Shown here: positions 41,295-50,081 of the stretch, piece after piece
Numbering within the stretch: the first letter of the stretch is position 1
Layout of the letters: every line of letters begins with the position of its first letter
Assembly (NCBI GenBank): GCA_964469555.1
Contig: CAYYAQ010000001.1
Coordinates: 62,001 to 126,000 of the forward strand
Length of the DNA stretch: 64,000 bases
Origin: CAYYAQ01 sp964469555
Lineage (GTDB): Bacteria > Planctomycetota > UBA1135 > UBA2386
Reading direction: 5' to 3'
Program-made: the position numbers and the translations under genes
Notes under the pieces: generated by a model
Told to the model about the DNA's origin: nothing
Database searches by the model: none
Seen by the model: only the letters and a program-made list of their open reading frames with translations

Positions 41295-43379
41295 ATGAAG
41301 AATCTTGGGCGGTGGATCGGCGTCGCATGCATGGTCGCTGTTCCGGCAGCGGCGATTTTCTACCTGTACAGCAAGCCCGAAGCCGGTGGGGGACGGGAGG
41401 TCGAGGAGGGGCCACCCTACGTGCCGCCACCGCTGTACTCCGGACCGCCGGAAGAGGGGTTGTCGTTCGCATCGCAGGCTGACCCGAAGAAAACGGACGC
41501 GCGGAGTTTCGCGCACCTCGCCTTGTACGTTCCCGAAGGGGAACGCGCTTCGAGCTTCCTGCCGGAGGGAGCCTTCACCGCGACATTCAAGGGCAAGCTG
41601 AAGGTCCCGACTCGCGACCGCTACACCTTCACGTTCGTCGGAACGGGAAAGTTCGAATTGGTCGTTCACGAAAAGACCGACAAGACCGTGGTCACGGCGG
41701 ACGGTTCTGCCGAGCACGCGTCGGGCAAGCGGACGCGGCTGAAGAAGGGAGAGCGTCCGTTCACGGCCCGCTACACGAGTCCCGCGAAGGGGCCCGCGAT
41801 CCTTCGTGTGTACTGGGAGTGCAGCGAGTTTGCCCGCGAGCCGATCCCGCAGAGTGCCCTGGGCCACGGCGCGTCCGAGTCGCTCGCTCAGTTCAGCCGG
41901 TGGCGATCGGGTCGGCGCGAGCTGTACTGGCAGCGATGCGGGCAGTGCCACGCAGAGGAGACCCGGGGGCCCGTCGCTCCGTCCCTCGGTGGTGTCGGTG
42001 CGCGGTTGCGCGAGGACTGGATGGCGCAGTGGATCGAAGATCCCGACACGACGCGCATGCCGAAAGTGCTCCACGGCTCCTCCGCGAGCACGGACGCCGC
42101 TGACATCGCGGCGTTCCTCGCGACGCAGGGCAAGGCATCGACCGCGCCCCAGTTCACCGACGACGACCGCGAGCGCGGTGGCGTGATCTTCGCGGACTCC
42201 GGATGCATCGCGTGCCACACGCTTCCAGAGCACCATGACGAGGCAACGGTGGCGAACCGCGTCAAACTCGACATCGTCGCCGCGAAGTTCCATCCCGCGG
42301 CACTCGTCGACTATCTGCGACAACCCGACCGTCACAGCCCTCGCGGTGAGATGCCGAATTTCGGTTTCGATGAACCCACCGCGCAGGCCCTGGCGGCGTT
42401 CTTGCTATCGCGGTCGGGGGCGAGCGCGCCGCCATCGGTCTCCGGTGACGCGGCGCGCGGCAAAAGGCTGATCGCGACCAAGGGTTGTGTGTCCTGTCAT
42501 GGCATCGCGGTGCAAAACGAGATGCGTGCACCGGGGCCAGCCGTGACGAAGAACGGTTCGATTTCGTGTCGGGTCGCCGAGTACGGCCTGTCCGCCGAAG
42601 ACGAGGCGGCGCTTCAGGAGTATCTGGCGCGGCGGCCCGGTGGTTCATCGATCGCCGTTGAGACCGCCGAGTACGGAATGCAGAGGGGCCGGTGCACGAA
42701 CTGCCACGGTTGGCGCGGCGAGGAGCCACTGCTCGGACGCGTGCGCGGCGAGACGGCGGCCTTCGCGGAGGAAGATCCCGAGGCGGGCGTGCAGCACCTG
42801 CCCCCGGACCTCACCTACACGGGGAGCAAGCTGCGGACGGAGTGGCTCGTCCGGTGGCTGAAGGGAGAGGCCAAGGACCGCCCGCGTCCGTGGATGCACA
42901 TGCGCATGCCGGTGTTCAGCTTGGATCCAGAGGCGTTCGCGCGGGGCTTCGCGTTTGCCGCGGGCTACGGCCCGTCGAGCGCGAAGCCACACTGGCGCGA
43001 CGGCACCGCGCTCGTCGCCGCGACGATGGGGACGGACTTCGACGCCGAACCGGCGAGCGTGGCCGACCTCGTGAAGATCGGCGAGAAGCTGATCCCCCGC
43101 GACGGCGGCCTCGGCTGCATCCAGTGTCATGGAGTGGGGGACCGTCCCGCCCAGGAGGTCTTCGAGGCTCCGGGCATTAACCTGCAGCAGACCCCCTCGA
43201 GGATCCGGAAGGAGTTCTTCCACCGTTGGTGTCTCGACCCGCTGCGCATCGACCCCTCGACCAAGATGACCCGGTTCACCGACGCGGAAGGCCTGACCGG
43301 TCTGACCGACGTCCTCGAGGGCCGCGGCCAAGCCCAGTTCGAGGCCATATGGCGCTACCTCGAGTTCCTCCCGCGCTAG
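41295..43379 (+). CDS. Pentahaem c-type cytochrome with PA14-like N-terminal domain
   Basis: 694 residues with an N-terminal signal anchor (about 5-23). A PA14-like beta domain (about 60-185, FTATFKGKLKVPTRDRYTFTFVG) is followed by five CxxCH haem-binding motifs: CGQCH, CIACH, CVSCH, CTNCH and CIQCH, spread through cytochrome-c-like domains. Distal methionine ligands are plausible in RMPKVLHG and MRMPVFSL. It should accept electrons in the periplasm, most likely from the propeller protein encoded 9 bases upstream. Confidence 0.9.
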   Translation: MKNLGRWIGVACMVAVPAAAIFYLYSKPEAGGGREVEEGPPYVPPPLYSGPPEEGLSFASQADPKKTDARSFAHLALYVPEGERASSFLPEGAFTATFKGKLKVPTRDRYTFTFVGTGKFELVVHEKTDKTVVTADGSAEHASGKRTRLKKGERPFTARYTSPAKGPAILRVYWECSEFAREPIPQSALGHGASESLAQFSRWRSGRRELYWQRCGQCHAEETRGPVAPSLGGVGARLREDWMAQWIEDPDTTRMPKVLHGSSASTDAADIAAFLATQGKASTAPQFTDDDRERGGVIFADSGCIACHTLPEHHDEATVANRVKLDIVAAKFHPAALVDYLRQPDRHSPRGEMPNFGFDEPTAQALAAFLLSRSGASAPPSVSGDAARGKRLIATKGCVSCHGIAVQNEMRAPGPAVTKNGSISCRVAEYGLSAEDEAALQEYLARRPGGSSIAVETAEYGMQRGRCTNCHGWRGEEPLLGRVRGETAAFAEEDPEAGVQHLPPDLTYTGSKLRTEWLVRWLKGEAKDRPRPWMHMRMPVFSLDPEAFARGFAFAAGYGPSSAKPHWRDGTALVAATMGTDFDAEPASVADLVKIGEKLIPRDGGLGCIQCHGVGDRPAQEVFEAPGINLQQTPSRIRKEFFHRWCLDPLRIDPSTKMTRFTDAEGLTGLTDVLEGRGQAQFEAIWRYLEFLPR

Positions 43380-43697
43380 GCGACTCCTGCGGGGGAAGAG
43401 TGCTCGCCGGGAGGATTCCCTACTTCGGATCAGGCGGTCTCAAGGGGATGACGCTTGACCGTTTACGTTGGTTCGGGCAGATTCTGGAGTTCCGCGCGCC
43501 GTCATGAGTCGGTGCGTGATCGGACTGGTTCGTTCCGATCCGAGTCCCTCGATCCAAGCCGCAGTCTCAACCCTCCCCACCACAAGGCCCGCCGACCCCT
43601 TGCGCCGTGCCCGCCCGCGGGTATCACTCTCGCTTCTCCCCGCGGGACAAGGCCAGTTCTGACGCGTCCCACCCCCAATGTTCCCCTATTTCCAGCG
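43380..43697 (+). other. 318-bp intergenic region before the ABC operon
   Basis: No coding frame here carries recognisable protein sequence. A weak sigma-70-like promoter can be drawn: TTGACC at 43455-43460 and CAGATT at 43478-43483 with 17 bases between. The +-strand frame that runs through it into the ATPase gene begins with low-complexity Arg/Pro-rich sequence and is not convincing as an N-terminal extension. Confidence 0.4.
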
Positions 43698-44456
43698 ATG
43701 ATCAAAGTAGACAATCTGGTCAAGACGTTCGGCGCGATCCGAGCTGTAGACCACATCTCCTTCGAAGTGCAGAAGGGCGAAGTTCTCGGCTTCCTCGGTC
43801 CCAACGGCGCGGGCAAGTCCACGACGATGAAGATGCTCACGTGCTTCCTGCGACCGGACAGCGGGACCGCCGTCATGGGTGGGTCCGACATCCTTGAGGA
43901 CCCTCTCGGCGTGTGCAGCAAGATCGGCTACGTGCCGGAGAACTCGCCGCTCTACGAGGAGATGTCCGTCGAGTCGTTCCTCAAGTTCATGTGTGACGTG
44001 CGCGGCATCCGCGGGCCCGCGCGCGCAGCCGCGATCGATCGTGTGTGCGAGATGTGCGCCATCACCAACGTCTACCACCAGGTCATCGGCACCCTGTCGA
44101 AGGGTTACTGTCGCCGCGTCGGTCTGGCCCAGGCCTTCCTGCACGACCCGGACATCCTGGTCCTCGATGAGCCCACGGATGGCCTGGACCCGAACCAGAA
44201 GCATGACGTGCGGGACCTGATCAACACCATGGCGAAGGACAAGTGCATCATCATCTCCACGCACATCCTCGAAGAGGTCGATGCCGTCTGCTCGCGAGCC
44301 ATCATTATCGATCGCGGCAAGGTCCTGGCTGACGGCACTCCCAGCGAACTCGCGAGTCAGGGCGGCGGCAAGCTCGAGGACTTCTTCCGCCAGATCACGA
44401 CGACCGACAGGGTGCTTGCCGGCGAATCTGCGAGCACCGAGGAGGTGGTCGCATGA
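43698..44456 (+). CDS. ABC transporter ATP-binding protein (Gld/CcmA type)
   Basis: 252 residues from the ATG at 43698. Walker A GFLGPNGAGKSTTMKML, signature LSKGYCRRVGLAQA (variant LSGGQ), Walker B ILVLDEPTDGLDP and switch histidine IIISTHILEEV. Together with the permease and the GldG-like protein that follow, it forms the three-part ABC system known from gliding Bacteroidetes (GldA-F-G) and widespread in planctomycetes and others, where gliding is not implied. The substrate is unknown. Stop and next start overlap (ATGA). Confidence 0.93.
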   Translation: MIKVDNLVKTFGAIRAVDHISFEVQKGEVLGFLGPNGAGKSTTMKMLTCFLRPDSGTAVMGGSDILEDPLGVCSKIGYVPENSPLYEEMSVESFLKFMCDVRGIRGPARAAAIDRVCEMCAITNVYHQVIGTLSKGYCRRVGLAQAFLHDPDILVLDEPTDGLDPNQKHDVRDLINTMAKDKCIIISTHILEEVDAVCSRAIIIDRGKVLADGTPSELASQGGGKLEDFFRQITTTDRVLAGESASTEEVVA

Positions 44457-45172
44457 ACGCCTTCATCGCTGTTTTCAAGCGCGAACTGAGGAGCTACTTC
44501 GGCACTCCTCTCGCCTACGTCTTCCTGGCGCTGTTCCTGATGGTCAGCGCGGGTTGGATGTTCATGTCCGACTTCTTCCTGCAGGGCGAAGCGAGCATGG
44601 GCATCTTCTTCGCCAAGCTGCCGTGGCTGTTCGCGTTCTTCGCCCCGCTCATCTCGATGGGGACGTGGGCCGAGGAGCGACGCACAGGCAGCATCGAGAT
44701 GCTGTTGACGCTGCCGCTCACGACCGGTCAGGCCGTGCTCGGCAAGTTCTTCGCCGGATGGGCGTTCATGATCATCGCATTGGTCCTGACGCTGCCGATC
44801 CTCTTCACTATCGCGTATCTCGGCGACCCTGAGATCGGCCCGGTCTTCACCGGCTACCTGGGCGCCTGCCTGCTGGCCGGCGCTTGCCTGGCCGTGAGCA
44901 GTTTCTTCTCGGTGATCACGAAGAGCCAGGTCATCAGCTGCGTGCTGGCGGTCATCGCCTGCGTTCTGTTCATCTTGATCGGCAACCCGTCGATCCAACC
45001 CATGCTTCCGGACGCGATCTCCAATCTCTTCACGTCACTGAGCTTCGCTACCCATTTCGACGTGATGCAGCGGGGCATCATCGAAGTCCAGAACCTCGTG
45101 TTCATGGCTGTGATTACCGTCGGATTCGTCCTTGCCTCGATCGTCATGCTCGACGACCGGAAAGCCGCATAG
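44453..45172 (+). CDS. ABC transporter permease (GldF-like, ABC-2 type)
   Basis: 239 residues with six hydrophobic segments. The N-terminus FKRELRSYFGTPLAYVFLALF and the motif GTWAEERRTGSIEMLLTLPLTTGQAVLGKF are typical of ABC-2/GldF-type permeases. It is coupled to the ATPase gene by a four-base overlap and would form the membrane channel of the complex. Confidence 0.93.
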   Translation: MNAFIAVFKRELRSYFGTPLAYVFLALFLMVSAGWMFMSDFFLQGEASMGIFFAKLPWLFAFFAPLISMGTWAEERRTGSIEMLLTLPLTTGQAVLGKFFAGWAFMIIALVLTLPILFTIAYLGDPEIGPVFTGYLGACLLAGACLAVSSFFSVITKSQVISCVLAVIACVLFILIGNPSIQPMLPDAISNLFTSLSFATHFDVMQRGIIEVQNLVFMAVITVGFVLASIVMLDDRKAA

Positions 45173-45183
45173 GAGAACAAACC

Positions 45184-47208
45184 ATGACGAGCACAATGCG
45201 ATCCATTCTCGGTTCCATCGGGATCCTCCTCAGCACGCTGTCGCTGGCGTTTATCCTCAGTCACTACTCCAGCAAGATGGGCTGGATCGATCTGACGGAG
45301 AACGACCGCTACACGCTGACGGCGGGTACGAAGAACATCCTGAAGAAGATTCGTCGGCCCCTCAAGGCCAGGCTCTTCTACTCCCAAACAGCGATCGACA
45401 GCATCGGTACCGATCAGCTCAAGCAGTTCAACCGCGCGCACGTCTACGCGCGAGACTTGCTCGAAGCGTTCGAGCGCGAGAGCGAGGGCAAGCTGTCTTT
45501 CGAGGAACTCGACCCGAAGACGTACTCCGACGCTGCGGAAGAAGCCGCGGCGCTCGGCATCCGCATCGAGCGGCTTACGGACAGTCTGACGTTCGCGTTC
45601 GGTCTCGCCATCACTTCGGATACCGGCGCCAAGGAGATCATCCCTTTCATCAACGCGAGGGAGGAGGGCCTGTTCGAGTACAAGATCACCAAGCTCGTCG
45701 AGCGTGCATCGCGACCCACGAAGAAGAAGATCGGTGTCCTGTCGAGCCTTCCCATTCTCGGTGACAACCTGTCACGCGAGATGGCCGCGCTCATGCGGCA
45801 GCAGGGGCGCCCGGTGCGGGAGAAGTGGAACTTCGCTCAGTGGCTCAGCCTGGACTACGAGATCGACGAGATCTCGCCGAGCGCGCTGCGGATCCCCGAC
45901 GACATCGACTTCCTCCTCGCGATCCATCCGAAGGGATTCTCGGACGAGATCCTCTACGCCGTCGATCAGTACGTGATGCGCGGTGGCAAGCTCATCGCGT
46001 CGGCTGACCCGTTCTGCAACATGGACCAGCCACCGCCGAACCCGAGAAACCAGTTCGCATCCTTCTCGCACAAGCGCGACAGTGACTTCAACCGTCTGAC
46101 GAACGCCTGGGGCGTGAAGATGGAGAAGGCCGCGGCAAAAGCCGCGGACGACGCGTCCACTTTGATCATGGGCGATCGTGATCTCGCGATCATGCAGGGC
46201 GGCGTGCAACACCTGCCTTACGTCATGTTTACGGGCGGCAAGGACTGCTTCAACAAGGAAGAGGCGGTCACGCAAGCCCTCGATGACGGTGCGCGGGTCC
46301 TGATGATCCACGCTGGCATCTTGAGCAAGACGGAGGGTGCCTCGACGGAGGTCACTTCGCTGATCCAGACGTCAGAGAAGGGCGGCAGGCGGAAGTACAC
46401 GAACCTGGAGTTCATGAAGTACCGCCAGGACCCCGCCGGCTTGTGGGCTGCTGGTGATCCGGCGGCGGAAGACGACATGGGCAAGGAAGGGTTCGAGAAT
46501 GCGAATACCGTCCTCGCCGCCTGTGTCCGAATCTCGGGCAAGTTCAAGAGCGCGTTTCCTGATGGATTGCCCGGGGACGCTCCGAACGAAGACGATCCCC
46601 AAAACGAGACCCGAGACAAGGTCAAGAAGGAACACCTGAGCGAATCCAAGGAATCGAACAACGTGCTCCTGTTCGCAGACTGCGATTGGTTGAGCAATGA
46701 CTTCATCGTTGCGCCGGTGAGTTGGTTCGGCAGTCCGATGTCGAACAAGGCGGTCCTGTTCAACGCCCTGGACTTCCTCGCGGGTTCGAGTGACCTGATC
46801 AGCATCCGGTCTCGCGGGTCGGCTCGGCGTGAGTTTGACTACGTCATGGATATTCGGCGCCGGGCCGCGGAGAAGACCGCGGACAAGCAGAAAGCGATCC
46901 AGAAGGAGATCGACGAGTTCCAGAAGGTCATCACGAACCTGCAGAACATCGCGACGAAGAAGGATGAGGGGATCCTCAAAGCCGAGGCCATCAAGAGAGA
47001 ACGTGAGGCCAACCTCAACGTTCTACGAAAGAAGCGCGAACTGAACGACGTCAAGCGCGATTCGACGATGGAAGAAGAATCGGTCAAGATGTGGGCCCAG
47101 TCGATGAACACGTACGGGTTGCCGGCGCTGGTAGCGCTGATCGGACTGATTCTCTGGATCCTGAGAATGTCCAAGCGAACCCGGCAGATGCGGGAGGACA
47201 TGGCATGA
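45184..47208 (+). CDS. GldG-like ABC-associated protein
   Basis: 674 residues from the ATG at 45184, preceded by AGGAG. A membrane segment at about 8-26 leads into ENDRYTLTAGTKNILKKI, the usual opening of the GldG/ABC_transp_aux family. A large extracytoplasmic domain follows (KKKIGVLSSLPILGDN, FLLAIHPKGFSDEILYAVDQYVMRGGKL seen as motifs), a charged coiled-coil-like stretch (about 550-630) and a C-terminal membrane helix (about 645-663, LVALIGLILWILRM). It works with the permease; the exact role is unknown in the family. Confidence 0.92.
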   Translation: MTSTMRSILGSIGILLSTLSLAFILSHYSSKMGWIDLTENDRYTLTAGTKNILKKIRRPLKARLFYSQTAIDSIGTDQLKQFNRAHVYARDLLEAFERESEGKLSFEELDPKTYSDAAEEAAALGIRIERLTDSLTFAFGLAITSDTGAKEIIPFINAREEGLFEYKITKLVERASRPTKKKIGVLSSLPILGDNLSREMAALMRQQGRPVREKWNFAQWLSLDYEIDEISPSALRIPDDIDFLLAIHPKGFSDEILYAVDQYVMRGGKLIASADPFCNMDQPPPNPRNQFASFSHKRDSDFNRLTNAWGVKMEKAAAKAADDASTLIMGDRDLAIMQGGVQHLPYVMFTGGKDCFNKEEAVTQALDDGARVLMIHAGILSKTEGASTEVTSLIQTSEKGGRRKYTNLEFMKYRQDPAGLWAAGDPAAEDDMGKEGFENANTVLAACVRISGKFKSAFPDGLPGDAPNEDDPQNETRDKVKKEHLSESKESNNVLLFADCDWLSNDFIVAPVSWFGSPMSNKAVLFNALDFLAGSSDLISIRSRGSARREFDYVMDIRRRAAEKTADKQKAIQKEIDEFQKVITNLQNIATKKDEGILKAEAIKREREANLNVLRKKRELNDVKRDSTMEEESVKMWAQSMNTYGLPALVALIGLILWILRMSKRTRQMREDMA

Positions 47209-49046
47209 GCAGCAGAGCATTCAATATCGTGGTGGTGGCCACCATCGTTTTCGTCATGTGGTCCGTTTGGCTGGCCGCACAGTCCAAGAACGTGGTCATC
47301 GAGTTCATTCGAGGTCAGTCGTTGGTCCAAGACATCGACACGACCCGCCTGACCAAGATCGAGATCACGAAGGGCGGCAAGCCCCTCGTTCTCCAGAGAG
47401 TCGCGAGCGGGTTCCTCGTCAACGACAGCTATCCGGCAGACGGTGGTCGGATCAACAATCTGATCCAGCAGTGCACCGGCATCACGTGTGGACGGGAGAT
47501 CGCCGACAACACGGATGTCCACGAAGAACTCGAGGTCGACGGCAAGTCGGAAAACTCCGTGGTCGTCCGCTTCGTCGGCGGAACCGAGGAGATCGTGGGG
47601 CTCATCGTCGGCAAGATGGAGGGGAGCGCGAACTACGTGCGCCTCACCAATAGCGACACGGTCTTCATTTCAGAGAACAGCATCTTCGTGGATACGGATG
47701 CGCTGGCATACGTCGACAAGGAACTGATCAGCGTCGTGAACACCGAAAAGGTCGAGGTCAGTGGCGGCAAGAAGCCGTACACGATCCTCAAGGCTGGCAC
47801 GGAGGATGGGGTGCTGCAAGCAGTCCCGGAGGGCATGGCCGCGAAGAGCATGGAGGTCAGGAATGTCTTCACCTTGACCCACACCATCTCCTTTAGCGAA
47901 TTCAGTTCCGAATCGACACTCAAGGGCGTCGAGTTCAATCGCACGTACGCCATAACGACGGAGTCGAAGGAGCAGTACATTTTCACGCTCGGCCAGAAGG
48001 GCTCCGACTGGTGGGTCAAGGCGACGGCAAAGTACGTCGGCCCCGCGACTCTGAGCGTGGGTGAGATCAAGAACGCGGATGCGGAGCAACTCAAGAAGCA
48101 TGAGGCGCTGCTGCAGGCCGGCGCCAAGGTCAAGAAGTTCGCCGACAGGCACCGGAGTTGGGTCTACAAGGTCTCCGAGAACAAGGGAAAGGAGTTCACC
48201 CGGGAGTTCGATGACCTGATCGAGGAGGACAAGGTGTTCCTGAGGATCGAAGAAAAGGCGATCGGATCGGTGAGCGTCAAGCGGGCTGACGGGTCCTACA
48301 CGCTCACCAGCCCGAACGAGGGCGTGTTCAAGATGAAGGATCTGCCCAAGGACAAGGAGATGCGACCGTTCCTGCCGAGCGGCATCTACGCAGCCACGAC
48401 CTCGTTGGCCTGGATCGAGCGAATCGATCCGGAGGAGAAGCTCGTCAAGGACGTGAAGTACGAGACGAAGTACACAACAGAGCTGAAGGACAAGGCCAGC
48501 TTCACCTTCGACATCGGCAAGAAGGAGAACCGCTTCTTCACGAAGGTGAACGCCGCGTTCGTCGGTGGGCCAAAGGACAACAGTCCAGAATCAGTCATCG
48601 CCGAGGGCGCCGTGGCCAAGTTCAACAAGTTGCACAAGGGCCACGTTTACGAAATCCCGGTTCCCGGAGCGGTTGACAACATGGTCAAGTCGCTGAAGGA
48701 TCTGCTGAAGGATGCTTCCGAGGAGTTGAAGGAGATCGCCGCCTCTCACATTCTCGTGTCGTTCAAGGGCTCGGCGAAGAGCATGTCGGAGCGTTCGAAG
48801 GAGGATGCGAAGAAGAAGGCGGATGAACTTCTCGTCAAGGCCAAGGCGGATCCCGGCAACTTTGCGAAGTTGGCCGAGGAGAATTCCGACGGCCCCTCGA
48901 AGGCGAAGGGCGGCGACCTCGGCAAGTTCGACCGGAACACGATGGCCCCGCCGTTCACCGTCGCCGCCTTCAAGCTCAAGGTCGGTGAGGTCTCCGACGT
49001 CGTCGAGACCGAGTTCGGCTTCCATATCATCCGCCGCACCCAGTAG
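47205..49046 (+). CDS. DUF4340 protein fused to a parvulin-type peptidyl-prolyl isomerase
   Basis: 613 residues from the ATG overlapping the GldG-like stop (ATGA). One N-terminal membrane helix (about 7-25) is followed by the DUF4340 domain, which usually ends these ABC operons (TRLTKIEITKGGKPLVLQRV, DGGRINNLIQQC). The last 110 residues are a PpiC/parvulin domain: AASHILVSFKGSA, AKADPGNFAKLAEENSDGPSKAKGGDLGKF, MAPPFTVAAFKLKVGEVSDVVETEFGFHII. DUF4340 proteins normally lack this domain. The protein would sit on the outer face of the membrane beside the GldG-like component. Confidence 0.9.
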   Translation: MSSRAFNIVVVATIVFVMWSVWLAAQSKNVVIEFIRGQSLVQDIDTTRLTKIEITKGGKPLVLQRVASGFLVNDSYPADGGRINNLIQQCTGITCGREIADNTDVHEELEVDGKSENSVVVRFVGGTEEIVGLIVGKMEGSANYVRLTNSDTVFISENSIFVDTDALAYVDKELISVVNTEKVEVSGGKKPYTILKAGTEDGVLQAVPEGMAAKSMEVRNVFTLTHTISFSEFSSESTLKGVEFNRTYAITTESKEQYIFTLGQKGSDWWVKATAKYVGPATLSVGEIKNADAEQLKKHEALLQAGAKVKKFADRHRSWVYKVSENKGKEFTREFDDLIEEDKVFLRIEEKAIGSVSVKRADGSYTLTSPNEGVFKMKDLPKDKEMRPFLPSGIYAATTSLAWIERIDPEEKLVKDVKYETKYTTELKDKASFTFDIGKKENRFFTKVNAAFVGGPKDNSPESVIAEGAVAKFNKLHKGHVYEIPVPGAVDNMVKSLKDLLKDASEELKEIAASHILVSFKGSAKSMSERSKEDAKKKADELLVKAKADPGNFAKLAEENSDGPSKAKGGDLGKFDRNTMAPPFTVAAFKLKVGEVSDVVETEFGFHIIRRTQ

Positions 49047-49062
49047 AACCCTCCGGGATCTT

Positions 49063-49101
49063 CCCCGCGGAAAACTGTCTTCAAAGACACAGGCCGCGGG
49101 G
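49063..49101. terminator. Long hairpin between the ABC operon and senB
   Basis: CCCCGCGG (49063-49070) pairs perfectly with CCGCGGGG (49094-49101); inside, TGTCT pairs with AGACA around a TCAA loop. The structure starts 17 bases after the stop of the DUF4340-parvulin gene and ends 26 bases before the senB start. Only a weak T content follows. It may end the ABC transcript or be a structured leader of senB. Confidence 0.5.
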
Positions 49102-49127
49102 AGGTTGCCGTGGTAATAATCTCCGCG

Positions 49128-50081
49128 ATGCGGATCGTGATCGCGACGCCGGTCCAGATCGCGTCGACCCGGGGCAATAGTGTCACGGCGCGGCGTTGGC
49201 AGCGGCTGCTCTTCGAGCTGGGGCACGAAGTGCGCGTGCTGCCGTCGGCGGAAGTGCACGAGGACTGTGACCTGCTCATCGCGCTGCACGCCCGCAAGAG
49301 CGCTCGCGTAATCGAGGCGTTCGCGAGGAACTATCCCAACCGACGGATCGTGCTCGCGATGACGGGGACGGACCTGTACGGCGACTTGCCCGACGACGCT
49401 GACGCGCGGGCTTCCGTTCGGATCGCCGACCAGATCGTCGTGCTGCAGCCCGCCGGTCTGGCCCGGTTGCCGGAGGAAGCCCGCGGGAAGGCCCACGTCA
49501 TCCGCCAGTCCCGGCCCACGCGGTCCGCCACGGCGGGGAATCGGTCCAGCGACGCATTCTCGGTATGCATCCTTGCCCACCTTCGCGAGGTCAAGGACCC
49601 GTTGCTCGCAGCGCGGGCGGTCGTGCTGCTGCCCGCGGATTCGAAGGTCCACGTCACCCTCGCCGGAGCCGCGCCGGACTCAGAATGGTCCGACGTCGCC
49701 AAGCGCGAGCACGACGCCAACCCACGATTCACCTGGGCCGGCGAACTCTCCGCGGATGCCGCTGCCGACCTCCTCGCCTCGTCCCATGTCCTCGTCGTCA
49801 GTTCGTTGTTCGAGGGCGGCGCCAACGTCGTCACCGAGGCCATCGTCGCGGGCGTTCCGATCCTCGCGACCGAGATCGATGGCAACATTGGCATGCTCGG
49901 CAGCGACTACCAGGGATACTTCCCGGTCGGCGACACGAGAGCCCTCGCCGCTCTTATGCAGCGTGCGGAGGTCGATGCGGCTTTCCTCGCGGCATTGTCT
50001 GCTCAACTCGAGACCGTTCATCCGCTGTTCGAACCGGCCCGCGAGCGCGAAGCCTGGGCCGAGTTGCTCCTTGAACTCTGA
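49128..50081 (+). CDS. senB: SenB-like selenosugar synthase (GT4-fold, TIGR04348 family)
   Basis: 317 residues from the ATG at 49128. The sequence follows the TIGR04348 family along its length: MRIVIATP, STRGNSVTARRWQRLLFELGHEV, LLIALHARKSA, MTGTDLYGDLPDD, IVVLQPAGL, HLREVKDP, SSLFEGGANVVTEAIVAGVPILAT and LGSDYQGYFPVGDTRALA. SenB joins selenophosphate to UDP-GlcNAc or UDP-Glc to give a selenosugar in selenoneine synthesis. The usual partners senA (EgtB-like) and selD/senC are not adjacent. Family recognition is from recall of the consensus. A generic glycosyltransferase role remains possible. Confidence 0.82.
   Translation: MRIVIATPVQIASTRGNSVTARRWQRLLFELGHEVRVLPSAEVHEDCDLLIALHARKSARVIEAFARNYPNRRIVLAMTGTDLYGDLPDDADARASVRIADQIVVLQPAGLARLPEEARGKAHVIRQSRPTRSATAGNRSSDAFSVCILAHLREVKDPLLAARAVVLLPADSKVHVTLAGAAPDSEWSDVAKREHDANPRFTWAGELSADAAADLLASSHVLVVSSLFEGGANVVTEAIVAGVPILATEIDGNIGMLGSDYQGYFPVGDTRALAALMQRAEVDAAFLAALSAQLETVHPLFEPAREREAWAELLLEL

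Noticed and set aside
39624..42335. 903-residue open frame on the - strand opposite the propeller and cytochrome genes
   Set aside because: Arg/Val/His-rich shadow of two well-supported genes; no motif.
44281..44832. Overlapping +-strand frame across the ABC genes
   Set aside because: Arg/Ala-rich alternative frame of well-supported ATPase and permease genes.
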